A DNA stretch of 64,000 nt, taken from NCBI RefSeq assembly GCF_014201615.1, contig NZ_JACHEU010000001.1, positions 1,073,631 through 1,137,630 on the forward strand, in the 5' to 3' direction. Shown in pieces: positions 8,190 to 17,369 of the stretch. This DNA comes from Aquamicrobium lusatiense. Its GTDB lineage: Bacteria > Pseudomonadota > Alphaproteobacteria > Rhizobiales > Rhizobiaceae. Under the pieces are notes generated by a model that searched no databases, was not told where the DNA came from, and saw only the letters and a program-made list of their open reading frames with translations. Every line of letters begins with the position of its first letter. Within the stretch, counting starts at the first letter, position 1. The position numbers and the translations under genes were made by a program.

Positions 8190-8564
8190 TTGAACGGCGC
8201 GGTCTCGACAATCCAAAAGGGTATAGCCCGCACCTGCATCATGGGTGCGTGCCTCATCGTCGCGGGATGCGGCAACTCCATCGTGGAGCGGCAGGATGAG
8301 GTGGTGGCGTCGGCGCTGCCTTATGACAGCGTACCCTGCGACACGCTGTTCATGCACCGCGATACGCTCGCCGCCCAGTACGGATTGCCGCTGGACGCCA
8401 GACCCGTCTTCGTGCGCCAGCCCTACGGCATGGGGCCACTGACGCCGGATGTGCGCTCCGAACGCCGCCGCAAGGCCGAGGCCGCGCGCGGCGAGATAGA
8501 CGCCATGAACAGGTCGCTGACGCGCCGCAAATGCGTGGAGCCCGCGCCGGTCCTGCCTCAGTAA
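8190..8564 (+). CDS. Small predicted lipoprotein of unknown function
   Basis: I do not recognise this 124-residue protein. It begins with a lipoprotein signal peptide: a charged start, a hydrophobic core, and the lipobox IVAGC followed by GNS. The mature part is hydrophilic, with a Cys in DSVPCDTLFMHRDTL and another near the C-terminus in TRRKCVEP, which could form a periplasmic disulfide. The TTG at 8190 is preferred because GGAGG lies 5 bases upstream (8180-8184) and it gives a signal peptide of normal length. An ATG at 8157 in the same frame has no SD and would extend the n-region. Its 3' end overlaps the convergent reductase gene by 7 bases. Confidence 0.6.
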   Translation: MNGAVSTIQKGIARTCIMGACLIVAGCGNSIVERQDEVVASALPYDSVPCDTLFMHRDTLAAQYGLPLDARPVFVRQPYGMGPLTPDVRSERRRKAEAARGEIDAMNRSLTRRKCVEPAPVLPQ

Positions 8565-9511
8565 CCGGCTTCGCGGTCAACCAGATTTTCCAGCGTGCCG
8601 TCCCGCTCATAGGCGGCCATCTGCGCAAGCATCACCGGCACCAGATGCACAGGATCGGAAGTGGCCGCCGCATGCGGCGTGACGAATACCTTCGGGTGGT
8701 TCCACAGCGGGCTCGTCTTTGGCAGTGGTTCGATCTCGAACACGTCGAGGCTCGCTTCTTTCAGCGTTCCATCGTCCAGCGCGCGCAGGATGTCGGTTTC
8801 CTTCTGCAGCCTGCCACGCCCCGCATTGATGAGCACCGCGCCTCCCAGCGCGTTGCGCCTGCGCAGTTCCTTCAGAAGCTTGTAATCGATGATGCCTTTG
8901 GTGGTCTGCGTGAATGGCAAAAGAACCAGCAGAATGTCGGTGGCGTTGAGGAACGGCACGAGCCCGGCATCACCGGCATAGCTGTTCACGCCATCCATCC
9001 GACGTTCTGAGCGCGACCAGCCATTGATGCGGAAGCCGAGCGGCATGAGCGCTCTGGCGGCTGCCCGGCCGAGATGGCCAAAGCCCATGATGCCGACCGA
9101 GACATCCCCGGCGTTGCGCTGTTCGACATCGCGCCAGGCGCGCAGGCGCTGGTTCTCCCGGTATTGCCGGCCGTGACGATGGTGATCGAGCACGCGCCAC
9201 ACGACATATTCCACCATGTGCTGCGTCAGGTCTTCCGCAACCACGCGCACCACCGGCACATCGGTGGGGATGGTGGGATCTTCCATGATGTGGTCGACGC
9301 CCGCGCCGACCGAGAAGATGACCTTGAGGTTTGGCAGCCCGACAAGCAGGTTCGGTTTCTGCTTCCACACGACCGCATAGGTGATGGACGGATCGGTGCC
9401 GGGTTCGCGCTCCAGAATGACGTCCCGCTCCGCTGCCACCAGATCGTGCCAGCGCTGGGGATGGAACGCGTTGACCGCAAGCAGAACGCGGCCCGTGCCT
9501 GATATGCTCAA
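8558..9511 (-). CDS. ghrA: D-2-hydroxyacid dehydrogenase, GhrA-type glyoxylate/hydroxypyruvate reductase
   Basis: NAD(P)H-dependent 2-hydroxyacid dehydrogenase of 317 residues, of the GhrA branch that reduces glyoxylate and hydroxypyruvate. The nucleotide-binding motif is SVGIMGFGHLGRAAARAL; the catalytic residues are expected in LINAGRGRLQKETDILRA (Arg), SLDVFEIEPLPKTSPLW (Glu) and VFVTPHAAATSDP (His). Translation starts at a TTG at 9511 with a strong SD (GAGGAGG) ending 5 bases upstream. It lies 16 bases after yejF on the same strand, so it may be the last gene of the peptide transporter operon. The link between the two functions is not obvious. Confidence 0.87.
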   Translation of the reverse strand: MSISGTGRVLLAVNAFHPQRWHDLVAAERDVILEREPGTDPSITYAVVWKQKPNLLVGLPNLKVIFSVGAGVDHIMEDPTIPTDVPVVRVVAEDLTQHMVEYVVWRVLDHHRHGRQYRENQRLRAWRDVEQRNAGDVSVGIMGFGHLGRAAARALMPLGFRINGWSRSERRMDGVNSYAGDAGLVPFLNATDILLVLLPFTQTTKGIIDYKLLKELRRRNALGGAVLINAGRGRLQKETDILRALDDGTLKEASLDVFEIEPLPKTSPLWNHPKVFVTPHAAATSDPVHLVPVMLAQMAAYERDGTLENLVDREAGY

Positions 9512-9527
9512 AATATCCTCCTCGCCA

Positions 9528-11156
9528 CTATTCCGAAACGACGCCCTCCGGAGCCGTCTCGATGCGGAAGGCGGCCGAGATCAGCGCCTTCGTGTAGTCG
9601 GTCTGCGGCGCCTCGAAAATCTGGGTCGAGGGGCCGGCTTCCACCACCTTGCCGTTGCGCATGACGATCACCTCATTGGCGAGCGCGCGCACCACCTTCA
9701 GGTCGTGGCTGATGAACAGATAGGCGAGGTTGTGCTTTGCCTGCAGGTCGCGCAGCAGGTCCACCACCTGCGCCTGCACGCTCATGTCCAGCGCCGAGGT
9801 CGGCTCGTCCAGCATGACGAAGCGCGGCTTGAGCACCATGGCGCGGGCTATGGCGATGCGCTGGCGCTGGCCGCCGGAAAATTCGTGCGGGTAGCGGAAG
9901 CGCGTTTCCGGATCGAGGCCGACTTCTCTGAGCACGTCGACCACGCGGTCGTCGCGCTCGTCGGGCGAGAGCTTCGGTTCGTGGATCTTCAGCCCTTCCT
10001 CGATGATCTCCGACACCGACATGCGCGGGCTGAGCGACCCGTAAGGGTCCTGAAACACGATCTGCAATTCGCGCCGCAGCGGCCGCATCTCGTTGAACGA
10101 CAGAGCGTCGATGTCGCGTCCGTCGAAACGGATCTTGCCGGTGGAAGAGATCATGCGCGCCAGGGCAAGGCCGAGCGTCGTCTTGCCGGAGCCGGATTCG
10201 CCGACGATGCCCAGCGTCTGGCTCTCGCGCACCGTCACGTCGATGCCGTCCACCGCCTTCACATGGTCCACCGTCTTGCGGAAAAAACCCTGCTTGATCG
10301 GGAACCAGACTTTCACGTCTTCCCCGTGCATCACGGGTCTGGCGGCGGGGTCGGCGGCCGGCGGCTTGCCCCTTGGCTCGGCAGCCAGAAGATGGCGGGT
10401 GTATTCGTGCTGCGGATTGGCGAAGATTTCCTTCGTCGGCCCGGTCTCGACCACCTTGCCTTTTGTCATCACGCAGACCCGGTCGGCGATCTTGCGCACG
10501 ATGCCGAGGTCGTGGGTGATGAACAGCATCGACATGCCGTTGTTCTTCTTCAGGGTGTCGAGCAGCAGCAGGATCTGGGCCTGAACCGTCACGTCGAGCG
10601 CTGTCGTCGGCTCGTCTGCGATCAGCAGTTCCGGCTCGTTGGCGAGCGCCATGGCGATCATGACGCGCTGGCGCTGCCCGCCTGAAAGCTGGTGGGGATA
10701 GGCGTCGAGCCGCTTTTCCGGCTCGCGGATTCCCACCTCGTTGAGCAGATCGAGCGTGCGTTTGCGGGCCTGCGCGTCGCTCATGCCGCGATGCAGCTTC
10801 AGCACCTCGACGATCTGCTGCTCGATGGTGTGCAACGGGTTGAGCGAGGTCATCGGCTCCTGAAAGATCATGGTGATCTTGTTGCCGCGCACCTTGCGCA
10901 ACTCGTTCTCGCCAAGCCGCATCAGGTCCTTGCCGCCGAACAGGATTTCGCCCGAGGGATGGCTGGCCGGCGGATAGGGCAGAAGTTTCAGCACTGACAG
11001 CGCCGAGACCGACTTGCCCGAGCCGGATTCGCCCACCAGTGCCAGCGTCTCGCCCTTGCCGATGTCGAACGACACGTGATCGACGGCGAGCGAGGTCTTG
11101 CCGCCTTGCGAAAAGGCGACCGAGAGATCGCGAACGGAAAGGAGGGGCGTGCTCAC
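9528..11156 (-). CDS. yejF: Peptide ABC transporter ATP-binding protein with two ATPase domains
   Basis: Double ATPase of 542 residues, close to the usual YejF length, that powers the YejBE permease in uptake of oligopeptides and related compounds. The first half has Walker A GESGSGKS, signature LSGGQRQR and Walker B LLIADEP. The second half repeats them as [16 protein letters not shown] and FVMLDEP. Both nucleotide-binding domains therefore look active. The GTG at 11156 begins [15 protein letters not shown] and overlaps the yejE stop by 4 bases (GTGA), showing tight coupling. An in-frame extension to 11261 lies wholly within yejE and was not used. Confidence 0.95.
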   Translation of the reverse strand: MSTPLLSVRDLSVAFSQGGKTSLAVDHVSFDIGKGETLALVGESGSGKSVSALSVLKLLPYPPASHPSGEILFGGKDLMRLGENELRKVRGNKITMIFQEPMTSLNPLHTIEQQIVEVLKLHRGMSDAQARKRTLDLLNEVGIREPEKRLDAYPHQLSGGQRQRVMIAMALANEPELLIADEPTTALDVTVQAQILLLLDTLKKNNGMSMLFITHDLGIVRKIADRVCVMTKGKVVETGPTKEIFANPQHEYTRHLLAAEPRGKPPAADPAARPVMHGEDVKVWFPIKQGFFRKTVDHVKAVDGIDVTVRESQTLGIVGESGSGKTTLGLALARMISSTGKIRFDGRDIDALSFNEMRPLRRELQIVFQDPYGSLSPRMSVSEIIEEGLKIHEPKLSPDERDDRVVDVLREVGLDPETRFRYPHEFSGGQRQRIAIARAMVLKPRFVMLDEPTSALDMSVQAQVVDLLRDLQAKHNLAYLFISHDLKVVRALANEVIVMRNGKVVEAGPSTQIFEAPQTDYTKALISAAFRIETAPEGVVSE

Positions 11157-12319
11157 CTGAACGTCTTCCTCGGGTCGAAGGCGTCGCGCGTGGCTTCGCC
11201 GATGAAGATCAGCAGCGAGAGCATGATCGAAAGGGTGATGAAGCCGGTGATGCCGAGCCATGGCGCGTTGAGATAGCGCTGGCCCTGCTTGAGCATTTCA
11301 CCCAGAGAAGCCGATCCCGGCGGCAGGCCGAAGCCGAGGAAGTCGAGCGAGGTCAGCGTCGAGATCGAGCCGTTGAGGATGAAGGGCAGGAAGGTCAGCG
11401 TCGCCACCATGGCATTGGGCAGCAGGTGACGGAACATGATGGTGCGGTTGGAGACGCCGAGCGCGCGGGCCGCGTTCACATATTCGAAGTTGCGTGCGCG
11501 CAAAAATTCCGCTCGTACCACGCCGACGAAGGCCACCCATGAAAACAACAGCATCAGGCCAAGCAGGATGAAGAAGCCGGGCGGCAAGACCGCCGCCACG
11601 ATCAGCAGCAGGTAGAGGACAGGAATGGCCGACCAGATTTCGATGAAGCGCTGGAACAGGAGGTCGACCCAGCCGCCGAAATAACCCTGAATGGCGCCGG
11701 CGGAGACGCCGACGATGGCCGAGCCCAGCGTCAGCGTCAGCCCGAACAGCACCGAGACGCGAAAACCGTAGATGACGCGCGCCATGACATCGCGGGCCTG
11801 ATCGTCGGTGCCGAGCCAGTTCCAGTTGCCGACGATGCAGTCGGGATCTGCAGCACCCTGCGGATACTGGGCGCAGCGCGTGGCGGCATCGTAGCTCCAC
11901 GAGGGCTTGGCCGGGGCTGCCTGCGGCACCGCATTGTTGACGGTGCGGTAGGAATAGCGGATCGGAGGCCAGATCATCCAGCCATTGGCCTCGATCTCGT
12001 CGCGGATCACCGGATCGCGATAATCGGTGACGGCATAGAAGCCGCCGAATTTCTCTTCCGGATAGGCGACGAGGACGGGGAAGAGAATTTCGCCCTTGTA
12101 GGAGGCGATGATCGGCTTGTCGTTGGCGATGAACTCGGAAAACAACGAGGCAACGAACAGGAAAAGGAAAATCCACAACGACCAGTAGCCGCGACGGTTC
12201 GCCTTGAAGTTCGCCCAGCGCCGCTGGTTGAGCGGTGACAGAAACGGCCTGCGCCGTCTTGGCGTGACAGGCTGGGGAGCGACGCCTTCAGCACCCGTCT
12301 TCATGGTGGCCTCGACCAT
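11153..12319 (-). CDS. yejE: Peptide ABC transporter permease
   Basis: Inner-membrane permease of the dipeptide/oligopeptide (DppC-like) type, 388 residues. After a basic N-terminal tail (RRRRPFLSPLNQRRW) comes the first helix, then a long periplasmic stretch typical of YejE (PEEKFGGFYAVTDYRDP to IVGNWNWLGTDDQARD), then five hydrophobic segments. The EAA-loop equivalent is AEFLRARNFEYVNAARALG with HLLPNA after it. The ATG at 12319 shares one base with the yejB stop (TGATG), and its own stop overlaps the yejF start. It pairs with YejB to form the channel. Confidence 0.95.
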   Translation of the reverse strand: MVEATMKTGAEGVAPQPVTPRRRRPFLSPLNQRRWANFKANRRGYWSLWIFLFLFVASLFSEFIANDKPIIASYKGEILFPVLVAYPEEKFGGFYAVTDYRDPVIRDEIEANGWMIWPPIRYSYRTVNNAVPQAAPAKPSWSYDAATRCAQYPQGAADPDCIVGNWNWLGTDDQARDVMARVIYGFRVSVLFGLTLTLGSAIVGVSAGAIQGYFGGWVDLLFQRFIEIWSAIPVLYLLLIVAAVLPPGFFILLGLMLLFSWVAFVGVVRAEFLRARNFEYVNAARALGVSNRTIMFRHLLPNAMVATLTFLPFILNGSISTLTSLDFLGFGLPPGSASLGEMLKQGQRYLNAPWLGITGFITLSIMLSLLIFIGEATRDAFDPRKTFR

Positions 12320-13428
12320 CACACGTCCCTCCGGTCGAAATCGATGCGGGGGTCGATCCAGGTGTAGGTGAGATCGGAGATGAGGCTGACGAACAGGCCG
12401 ATCAGCGAGAAGATATAGAGGTTGGCGAACACCACCGGATAATCGCGATCGACCACCGACTTGAAGCCGAGGAGGCCCAGCCCGTCGAGCGAGAAGATGT
12501 TCTCGATCAGCAGCGAGCCGGTGAAGAAGGCCGAGATGAACGCTCCGGGAAAGCCGGCGATGACGATCAGCATGGCGTTGCGAAACACGTGGCCGTAGAG
12601 CACCCGGTGCTCGGAGAGACCCTTGGCGCGCGCCGTCACCACATATTGCTTGCGGATCTCGTCGAGGAAGGAGTTCTTCGTCAGCAGCGTGTTGGTCGCG
12701 AAGGCCGACAGCACCATCGCCGTCAGCGGCAGGGTCAGGTGCCAGAAATAATCGAGGATGCGGTCCGGCCACGACATCTGCGACCAGTTGTCGGAGGTGA
12801 GCCCCCGCAGCGGAAACAAGTCCCAGAACGAGCCGCCGGCGAACAGGATCATCAAAAGAATGGCGAACAGGAAACCGGGAATCGCATAGCCGACGATGAC
12901 GATGGCGCTCGTCCATGTGTCGAAGGCCGAGCCGTCCTTCACCGCCTTGCGGATGCCGAGCGGGATCGAGATCATGTAGGAAATCAGGGTGATCCATAAG
13001 CCCAGCGAGATCGACACCGGCATTTTTTCGAGGATCAGGTCGACCACCGATATGTCGCGGAAATAGCTGTCGCCGAAGTCGAAGCGGGCATAGTTCCACA
13101 GCATCAGGCCGAAGCGTTCCAGCGGCGGCTTGTCGAAGCCGAACTGCTTTTCAAGCTTGGCGATGAATTCGGGATCGAGGCCCTGCGCGCCGCGATATTT
13201 GCTGGAGATGTTGCCGCCCCCGGCCTCGAAGCCGCCGGCCATGCCCATGTCGCCACCGCCGCCGGACCCGAGGCGATCGCTGGAATCGCCCCCCTGACCG
13301 GTGAGGCGGGCAATCACCTGCTCCACCGGGCCGCCGGGCGCGAACTGGATGACGACGAAGGAAATCGCCATGATGCCGAAAAGGGTCGGGATCATCAGCA
13401 GCAGGCGGCGCAGGATATAGGCACCCAT
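12319..13428 (-). CDS. yejB: Peptide ABC transporter permease
   Basis: Partner permease of YejE, 369 residues, starting [20 protein letters not shown] as in DppB/YejB proteins. The family-type insertion between helices 1 and 2 is present and includes a glycine-rich stretch ([18 protein letters not shown]) that is longer and more repetitive than usual. The EAA loop is [19 protein letters not shown] followed by HVFRNAML. The gene lies 27 bases after the proximal binding protein gene and couples to yejE by TGATG. It forms the transmembrane pore of the oligopeptide importer. Confidence 0.95.
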   Translation of the reverse strand: MGAYILRRLLLMIPTLFGIMAISFVVIQFAPGGPVEQVIARLTGQGGDSSDRLGSGGGGDMGMAGGFEAGGGNISSKYRGAQGLDPEFIAKLEKQFGFDKPPLERFGLMLWNYARFDFGDSYFRDISVVDLILEKMPVSISLGLWITLISYMISIPLGIRKAVKDGSAFDTWTSAIVIVGYAIPGFLFAILLMILFAGGSFWDLFPLRGLTSDNWSQMSWPDRILDYFWHLTLPLTAMVLSAFATNTLLTKNSFLDEIRKQYVVTARAKGLSEHRVLYGHVFRNAMLIVIAGFPGAFISAFFTGSLLIENIFSLDGLGLLGFKSVVDRDYPVVFANLYIFSLIGLFVSLISDLTYTWIDPRIDFDRRDV

Positions 13429-13455
13429 CAGGCGCTGCTCCCTTTTCTTCTCACG

Positions 13456-15324
13456 TCAGCCCTTGCCAATCTTCGCAGCCTTCTCGGGTTCGAACCACCA
13501 TAGCGTCTCGACCGGAAAGCCGTAGTCGGGCTTGGTTTCGAGAAATCCGAACATGTCCCAATACGCGACCCGGTGATTCGCCACATAGTATGTTGGAATC
13601 CAGTCGAGCCTTGCGCGCAAGACCCGGTCGAGCGCGCGCAGCGCCGCAACCAGCTCTTCGCGGGTTTCAGCGCGCCCTGCCGCGTCGACCAGCGCATCGA
13701 CGGCGCTACTCTCCGTTCCGGGATAGTTACGGGTGCCGGGCCGCCCCGCGGCACGGGAATGGTAGAGCGCTTCAAGTGCTGCATGGGCAGGTGTTGCGCC
13801 GACCGAGATACGCATCAGGATCATGTCGAAATCGAAATCGTTCTGGCGCGCCTGATATTGCGCGGAATCGATCACGCGCACCGATGCGTCGATGCCGACC
13901 GCTTTCATGTTTTCAGCCCACGGCAGGAAAATGCGGGCAAGCCCATCGTCGTCGGCCAGTATTTCCGTCTTCAGGCGCTCGCCCTTATCGTTGACGACAA
14001 AGGCGCCGTCGCGCCGCCATCCGGCTTCGCCAAGGAGTTTCATGGCCTCCCCGAGCAGTTTCCGGTCGCGCCCCGATCCATTGGAAACGGGCTGGATCGC
14101 AGGTTCCGCGAATACCTCCGGCGGAAGGTCCTTGCGCAATGGCTCCAGCAAAGCCAGTTCTTCGGGAGAGGGGAGGCCTTCCGCCCTGAACTCGGATTTC
14201 TCGAAATTGGACTGCGAGCGCTCATAGGCGCCGGAAAACAGCGTGCGGCGTGTCCACTCGAAATCGAAACACAGTCCGATGGCGCGGCGCACCCGCACGT
14301 CGCGGAACTGGGGTCGGCGCTGGTTGAGCGCCACGGATTGCATTTCGGGCCATTTCTCACCGTCGAACTCGCGTTTCAGCACGCGTCCGTCGGAAATGGC
14401 GGGGAAATTGTATTCCGAGACCCAGGTACGGGCGACGAATTCCTCGCGGTAATTGGTGTCGCCCTTCTTGAAGGCCTCGAAGGCGGCATTGCGGTCGCGG
14501 TAGAAGTCGATGCGCAGGCGGTCGAAATTGTACAGGCCCCGGTTGACCGGCAGGTCGCGGCCCCAGTAATCGGCCACCCGCTCATATTCGATGAACTGTC
14601 CGGCGGCGACCCGGCCGACTTTGTAGGGGCCGGAGCCCGGCGGCGGCGTCATGCGCCCGGCGTCGAACTCGTTTTGCGTATAGTAGGCCTTCGACAGGAC
14701 CGGCATTTCGGCGGCGGTGAGAATGGTCTGCGGCGGCTGCCTGCCCGTAAAGGTCAGCCGCACCGTCTGCGGATCGAGCGCTTCTGCGGTGGCAAGCTCG
14801 ACAAGCGGCAGCGCCAGTTGCGGGTGCCCCTTGTCCTTGTAGAGGAGCAAGGTGAAGGCGACATCCTCGGCCGTCAGCGGCGTGCCGTCATGCCAGCGCG
14901 CTTCGCTGCGAAGGTGGAAGTCGAAGCTGTTGCGGTCCTGCGAGATGGTGACGCTTTCGGCCAGCAGCCCGTAGAGCGCATCCGGCTCGTCCAGTGCCCG
15001 GGCCATCAGCGTATCGAAGCAGAACTCCATGCGCGGCGGCGCATCGCCGCGCAGCGTGAAGGCATTCAGCGTGTTGAAGGTGAGCGGGTTCTGGTTGAAG
15101 GCCCAGTTGGGTGGCGGAAAATTGAAGGTGCCGCCCTTGGGCGCGTCTGCGTTCACATAGTCGAAATGGGCAAAGCCGGGCGGATACTTCAGCTCCCCGA
15201 AAGCCGAGAGGCCGTGAAGCTTCACGCCTGTCGGCGCGGTGGCGAAGGCCGGGAGGGGCAGCAGCGGCCATGCGGCCGCCGCACTCCCCAGCACGAGGAA
15301 ATCGCGACGTGAAAAGGCGCTCAT
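13456..15324 (-). CDS. Peptide-binding protein of Yej transporter with Tat signal (second of a tandem pair)
   Basis: SBP_bac_5 family binding protein of 622 residues. The N-terminus MSAFSRRDFLVLGSAAAAW carries a twin-arginine motif (SRRDFLVLG), a hydrophobic core, and an AFA site at about residues 26-28, so export by Tat is predicted. The mature protein starts GVKLHGLSAFGELKYP and shows the YejA-like pattern FDYVNADAPKGGTFNF and SEARWHDGTPLTAEDV. Its ATG shares a base with the stop of the upstream binding protein gene (TGATG). The start at 15324 fits the signal peptide; a longer frame to 15498 lies inside the neighbour. Having two paralogous binding proteins ahead of one permease suggests a broadened substrate range. 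Confidence 0.9.
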   Translation of the reverse strand: MSAFSRRDFLVLGSAAAAWPLLPLPAFATAPTGVKLHGLSAFGELKYPPGFAHFDYVNADAPKGGTFNFPPPNWAFNQNPLTFNTLNAFTLRGDAPPRMEFCFDTLMARALDEPDALYGLLAESVTISQDRNSFDFHLRSEARWHDGTPLTAEDVAFTLLLYKDKGHPQLALPLVELATAEALDPQTVRLTFTGRQPPQTILTAAEMPVLSKAYYTQNEFDAGRMTPPPGSGPYKVGRVAAGQFIEYERVADYWGRDLPVNRGLYNFDRLRIDFYRDRNAAFEAFKKGDTNYREEFVARTWVSEYNFPAISDGRVLKREFDGEKWPEMQSVALNQRRPQFRDVRVRRAIGLCFDFEWTRRTLFSGAYERSQSNFEKSEFRAEGLPSPEELALLEPLRKDLPPEVFAEPAIQPVSNGSGRDRKLLGEAMKLLGEAGWRRDGAFVVNDKGERLKTEILADDDGLARIFLPWAENMKAVGIDASVRVIDSAQYQARQNDFDFDMILMRISVGATPAHAALEALYHSRAAGRPGTRNYPGTESSAVDALVDAAGRAETREELVAALRALDRVLRARLDWIPTYYVANHRVAYWDMFGFLETKPDYGFPVETLWWFEPEKAAKIGKG

Positions 15325-17219
15325 CACTGTGCGCTCTGGTACTTGGCCGCCAGCGCCTTTTCCTTTTCGGGGTCGATCCACCAGGACTCGACGTCGGCCC
15401 CGATATATTCGGGCTGCTTGTCCGGCATGCCGAACTTGTTCCAGTAGGCGACCCACAGGTTCGGACGGGTGAATTGCGGCACGACATAGTAGTTCCACAA
15501 GAGGACACGGTCGAGCGCGCGAGTGGCGGCGATCAGGTCTTCGCGGTCGGTGGCGAAGATCACCCGGTCGACAAGCGCGTCGATCACCGGGTCCTTGATG
15601 CCGGAATAGTTGCGCGAGCCGGGCGTGTCGGCGGCGCGCGTGCTCCAGTAGTCGCGCTGTTCGTTGCCGGGCGAATCGGACTGCTGCAGCACCTGCGTGA
15701 TCACGTCGTAGTCGAAATCGTTCACCCGGTTCACGAACTGGCTGGTATCGACGATGCGGTGGGTGACGGTCACGCCGATCTTGCGCAGCATTTCGATGAA
15801 CGGGCTGATTGTGGGGCCGGAATCCTGGCTGAAATCGAGGATTTCAAAGCTGAAAGGCTGGCCGGTTTCGGCATTGACCATCCGCCCGTTGCGGATTTCC
15901 CAGCCCGCTTCCTTGAACAGCGCCACCGCGTCGCGCAGGATCTTGCGCTCGGCCTGCGGATTGTCGAAACGGGGCAGGGCGAATTCCTTCGTGAACACTT
16001 CTGGCGGCAGCTTGTCGCGGTACTGTTCGAGGATCTCCAGCTCCTTGCCTGCCGGCAGTCCCCGGGACGCAAAATCGCCACCCATGAAATAGCTGGTGAT
16101 GCGTGTGTTCAGCCCGAAGGACTGGGTGCGGTTCATCGTGTCGAAATCGAAGGCGTAGGACAGCGCCTGACGCACGCGCCGATCCTGGAACAAGGGCCGG
16201 CGGGTATTGAGGACAAAGCCCTGCATGTTGGCGCGGGCGTTGGACACGAATTCCTTCTTGATCACGTCGCCAGCCTTGACGGCGGGAAAATCATAGGCGG
16301 TCATCCAGCGTCGCGCGCTGTTTTCGGAATGAATGTCCTTGAAGCCGCCCTTGGTGAAGGCCTGCCATGCGGCATTGTTGTCGAGGAAATAGCGGTAGCG
16401 GCGCTGGTCGAAATTCTCGCGTCCGATCTTCACCGGCAGCTTCGCGCCCCAGTAGTCCGGCACGCGCTCCCAGATGATCTCCTGTCCGGGCTTGAAGCTT
16501 TTGATGCGGTATGCGGCGGAGCCGAGCGGGGCTTCCAGCGTCGGGCGGGTGATGTCGCGCTTCTTGCCTTTGGCATCGGTGCCTTCCCACCAGTGCTTCG
16601 GCAATACCACGAGATCGCCCATGATCTTGGGCAGTTCGCGATTGCCCTTCTGGTCGAAGCGGAATTCGACCTCGCGATCCGATATCTTCACCGCCTCGGT
16701 GACGTTCTCATAATAGCGGTTGTACATGGGGCTGTTGGCTTTCAGCACCCCGAACGACCAGATCACATCATCGACGGTGATCGGCTGGCCGTCATGCCAG
16801 CGCGCATCGGGATCGAGCCGGAAGGTCGCGGAGGAGAAATCGTCCGGATATTTGTAGGCTTCGGCGACAAGCGGATGGCTGACACTGCCTTCGTCGGTCG
16901 CCTGCTCCATCAGCGTGTCGTAGAGCAGTCCGCCGCCGAACTCGGCCAGCCCCGAGGCCGGCGTGCCCTGCACGATATAGGGATTGAAGCTGTCGAACGT
17001 GCCGAGCACGGTGGTGTTCAGCGTGCCGCCTTTGGGTGCGTCGGGGTTCACATAGTCATAGTGCTGGAAGTTCTCGCCATATTTGGAGCCGCCGACCAGC
17101 GAGGAGGAGGTGTGCCATTCCTGCGCCTCTGCGAGGCCGGTGCCGAAAACCAGCAGGGTTGCGGCAACCCCGGAAAACAGTATGGCCGTCAGCGGAGCCC
17201 TGATATGGTGAAAACGCAT
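15324..17219 (-). CDS. yejA: Peptide-binding protein of Yej transporter (YejA-like, Sec signal)
   Basis: First gene of the operon; 631 residues, SBP_bac_5 family. It has a Sec signal peptide (MRFHHIRAPLTAILFSG to LAEAQ), with likely cleavage near residue 34. The mature part has HYDYVNPDAPKGGTLNTT, LDPDARWHDGQPITVDDV and ERVPDYWGAKLPV, all typical of YejA-like microcin C/oligopeptide binding proteins. The ATG at 17219 has AAGGA 8 bases upstream; an in-frame ATG at 17282 lacks an SD and would spoil the signal peptide. It is homologous to the next gene but exported differently. Peptide uptake is the family role; the actual ligand is unknown. Confidence 0.92.
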   Translation of the reverse strand: MRFHHIRAPLTAILFSGVAATLLVFGTGLAEAQEWHTSSSLVGGSKYGENFQHYDYVNPDAPKGGTLNTTVLGTFDSFNPYIVQGTPASGLAEFGGGLLYDTLMEQATDEGSVSHPLVAEAYKYPDDFSSATFRLDPDARWHDGQPITVDDVIWSFGVLKANSPMYNRYYENVTEAVKISDREVEFRFDQKGNRELPKIMGDLVVLPKHWWEGTDAKGKKRDITRPTLEAPLGSAAYRIKSFKPGQEIIWERVPDYWGAKLPVKIGRENFDQRRYRYFLDNNAAWQAFTKGGFKDIHSENSARRWMTAYDFPAVKAGDVIKKEFVSNARANMQGFVLNTRRPLFQDRRVRQALSYAFDFDTMNRTQSFGLNTRITSYFMGGDFASRGLPAGKELEILEQYRDKLPPEVFTKEFALPRFDNPQAERKILRDAVALFKEAGWEIRNGRMVNAETGQPFSFEILDFSQDSGPTISPFIEMLRKIGVTVTHRIVDTSQFVNRVNDFDYDVITQVLQQSDSPGNEQRDYWSTRAADTPGSRNYSGIKDPVIDALVDRVIFATDREDLIAATRALDRVLLWNYYVVPQFTRPNLWVAYWNKFGMPDKQPEYIGADVESWWIDPEKEKALAAKYQSAQ

Positions 17220-17316
17220 CCCGATCCTTTCACAACAACAAGCCGCGCACTGTAGCGGATTCTCCTGACGAGGGAATCGCATCGTGCCGATAATGCATTG
17301 CCCAGCCTACAGTAGC

Positions 17317-17345
17317 AAAAAAGCCGGGCAGAACCCGGCTTTTTC
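17317..17345 (-). terminator. Bidirectional intrinsic terminator after cytochrome c gene
   Basis: AGCCGGG (17322-17328) and CCCGGCT (17334-17340) form a 7-bp stem with a 5-base loop. The stem is flanked by an A-run on one side and a T-run on the other, so it can terminate from both strands. It mainly serves the minus-strand cytochrome c gene ending at 17370. It also insulates the yej promoter region at about 17220-17310. Confidence 0.8.
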
Positions 17346-17369
17346 AAGGATATTCAGATTACAAATTCG

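Noticed and set aside
13573..15312. Plus-strand frame of 579 codons
   Set aside because: Antisense shadow of the Tat-exported binding protein gene, typical of high-GC DNA.
15270..17255. Plus-strand frame of 661 codons
   Set aside because: It is the antisense shadow of the YejA-like gene; the translation is rich in His, Gly and Arg, with no domain and no SD.
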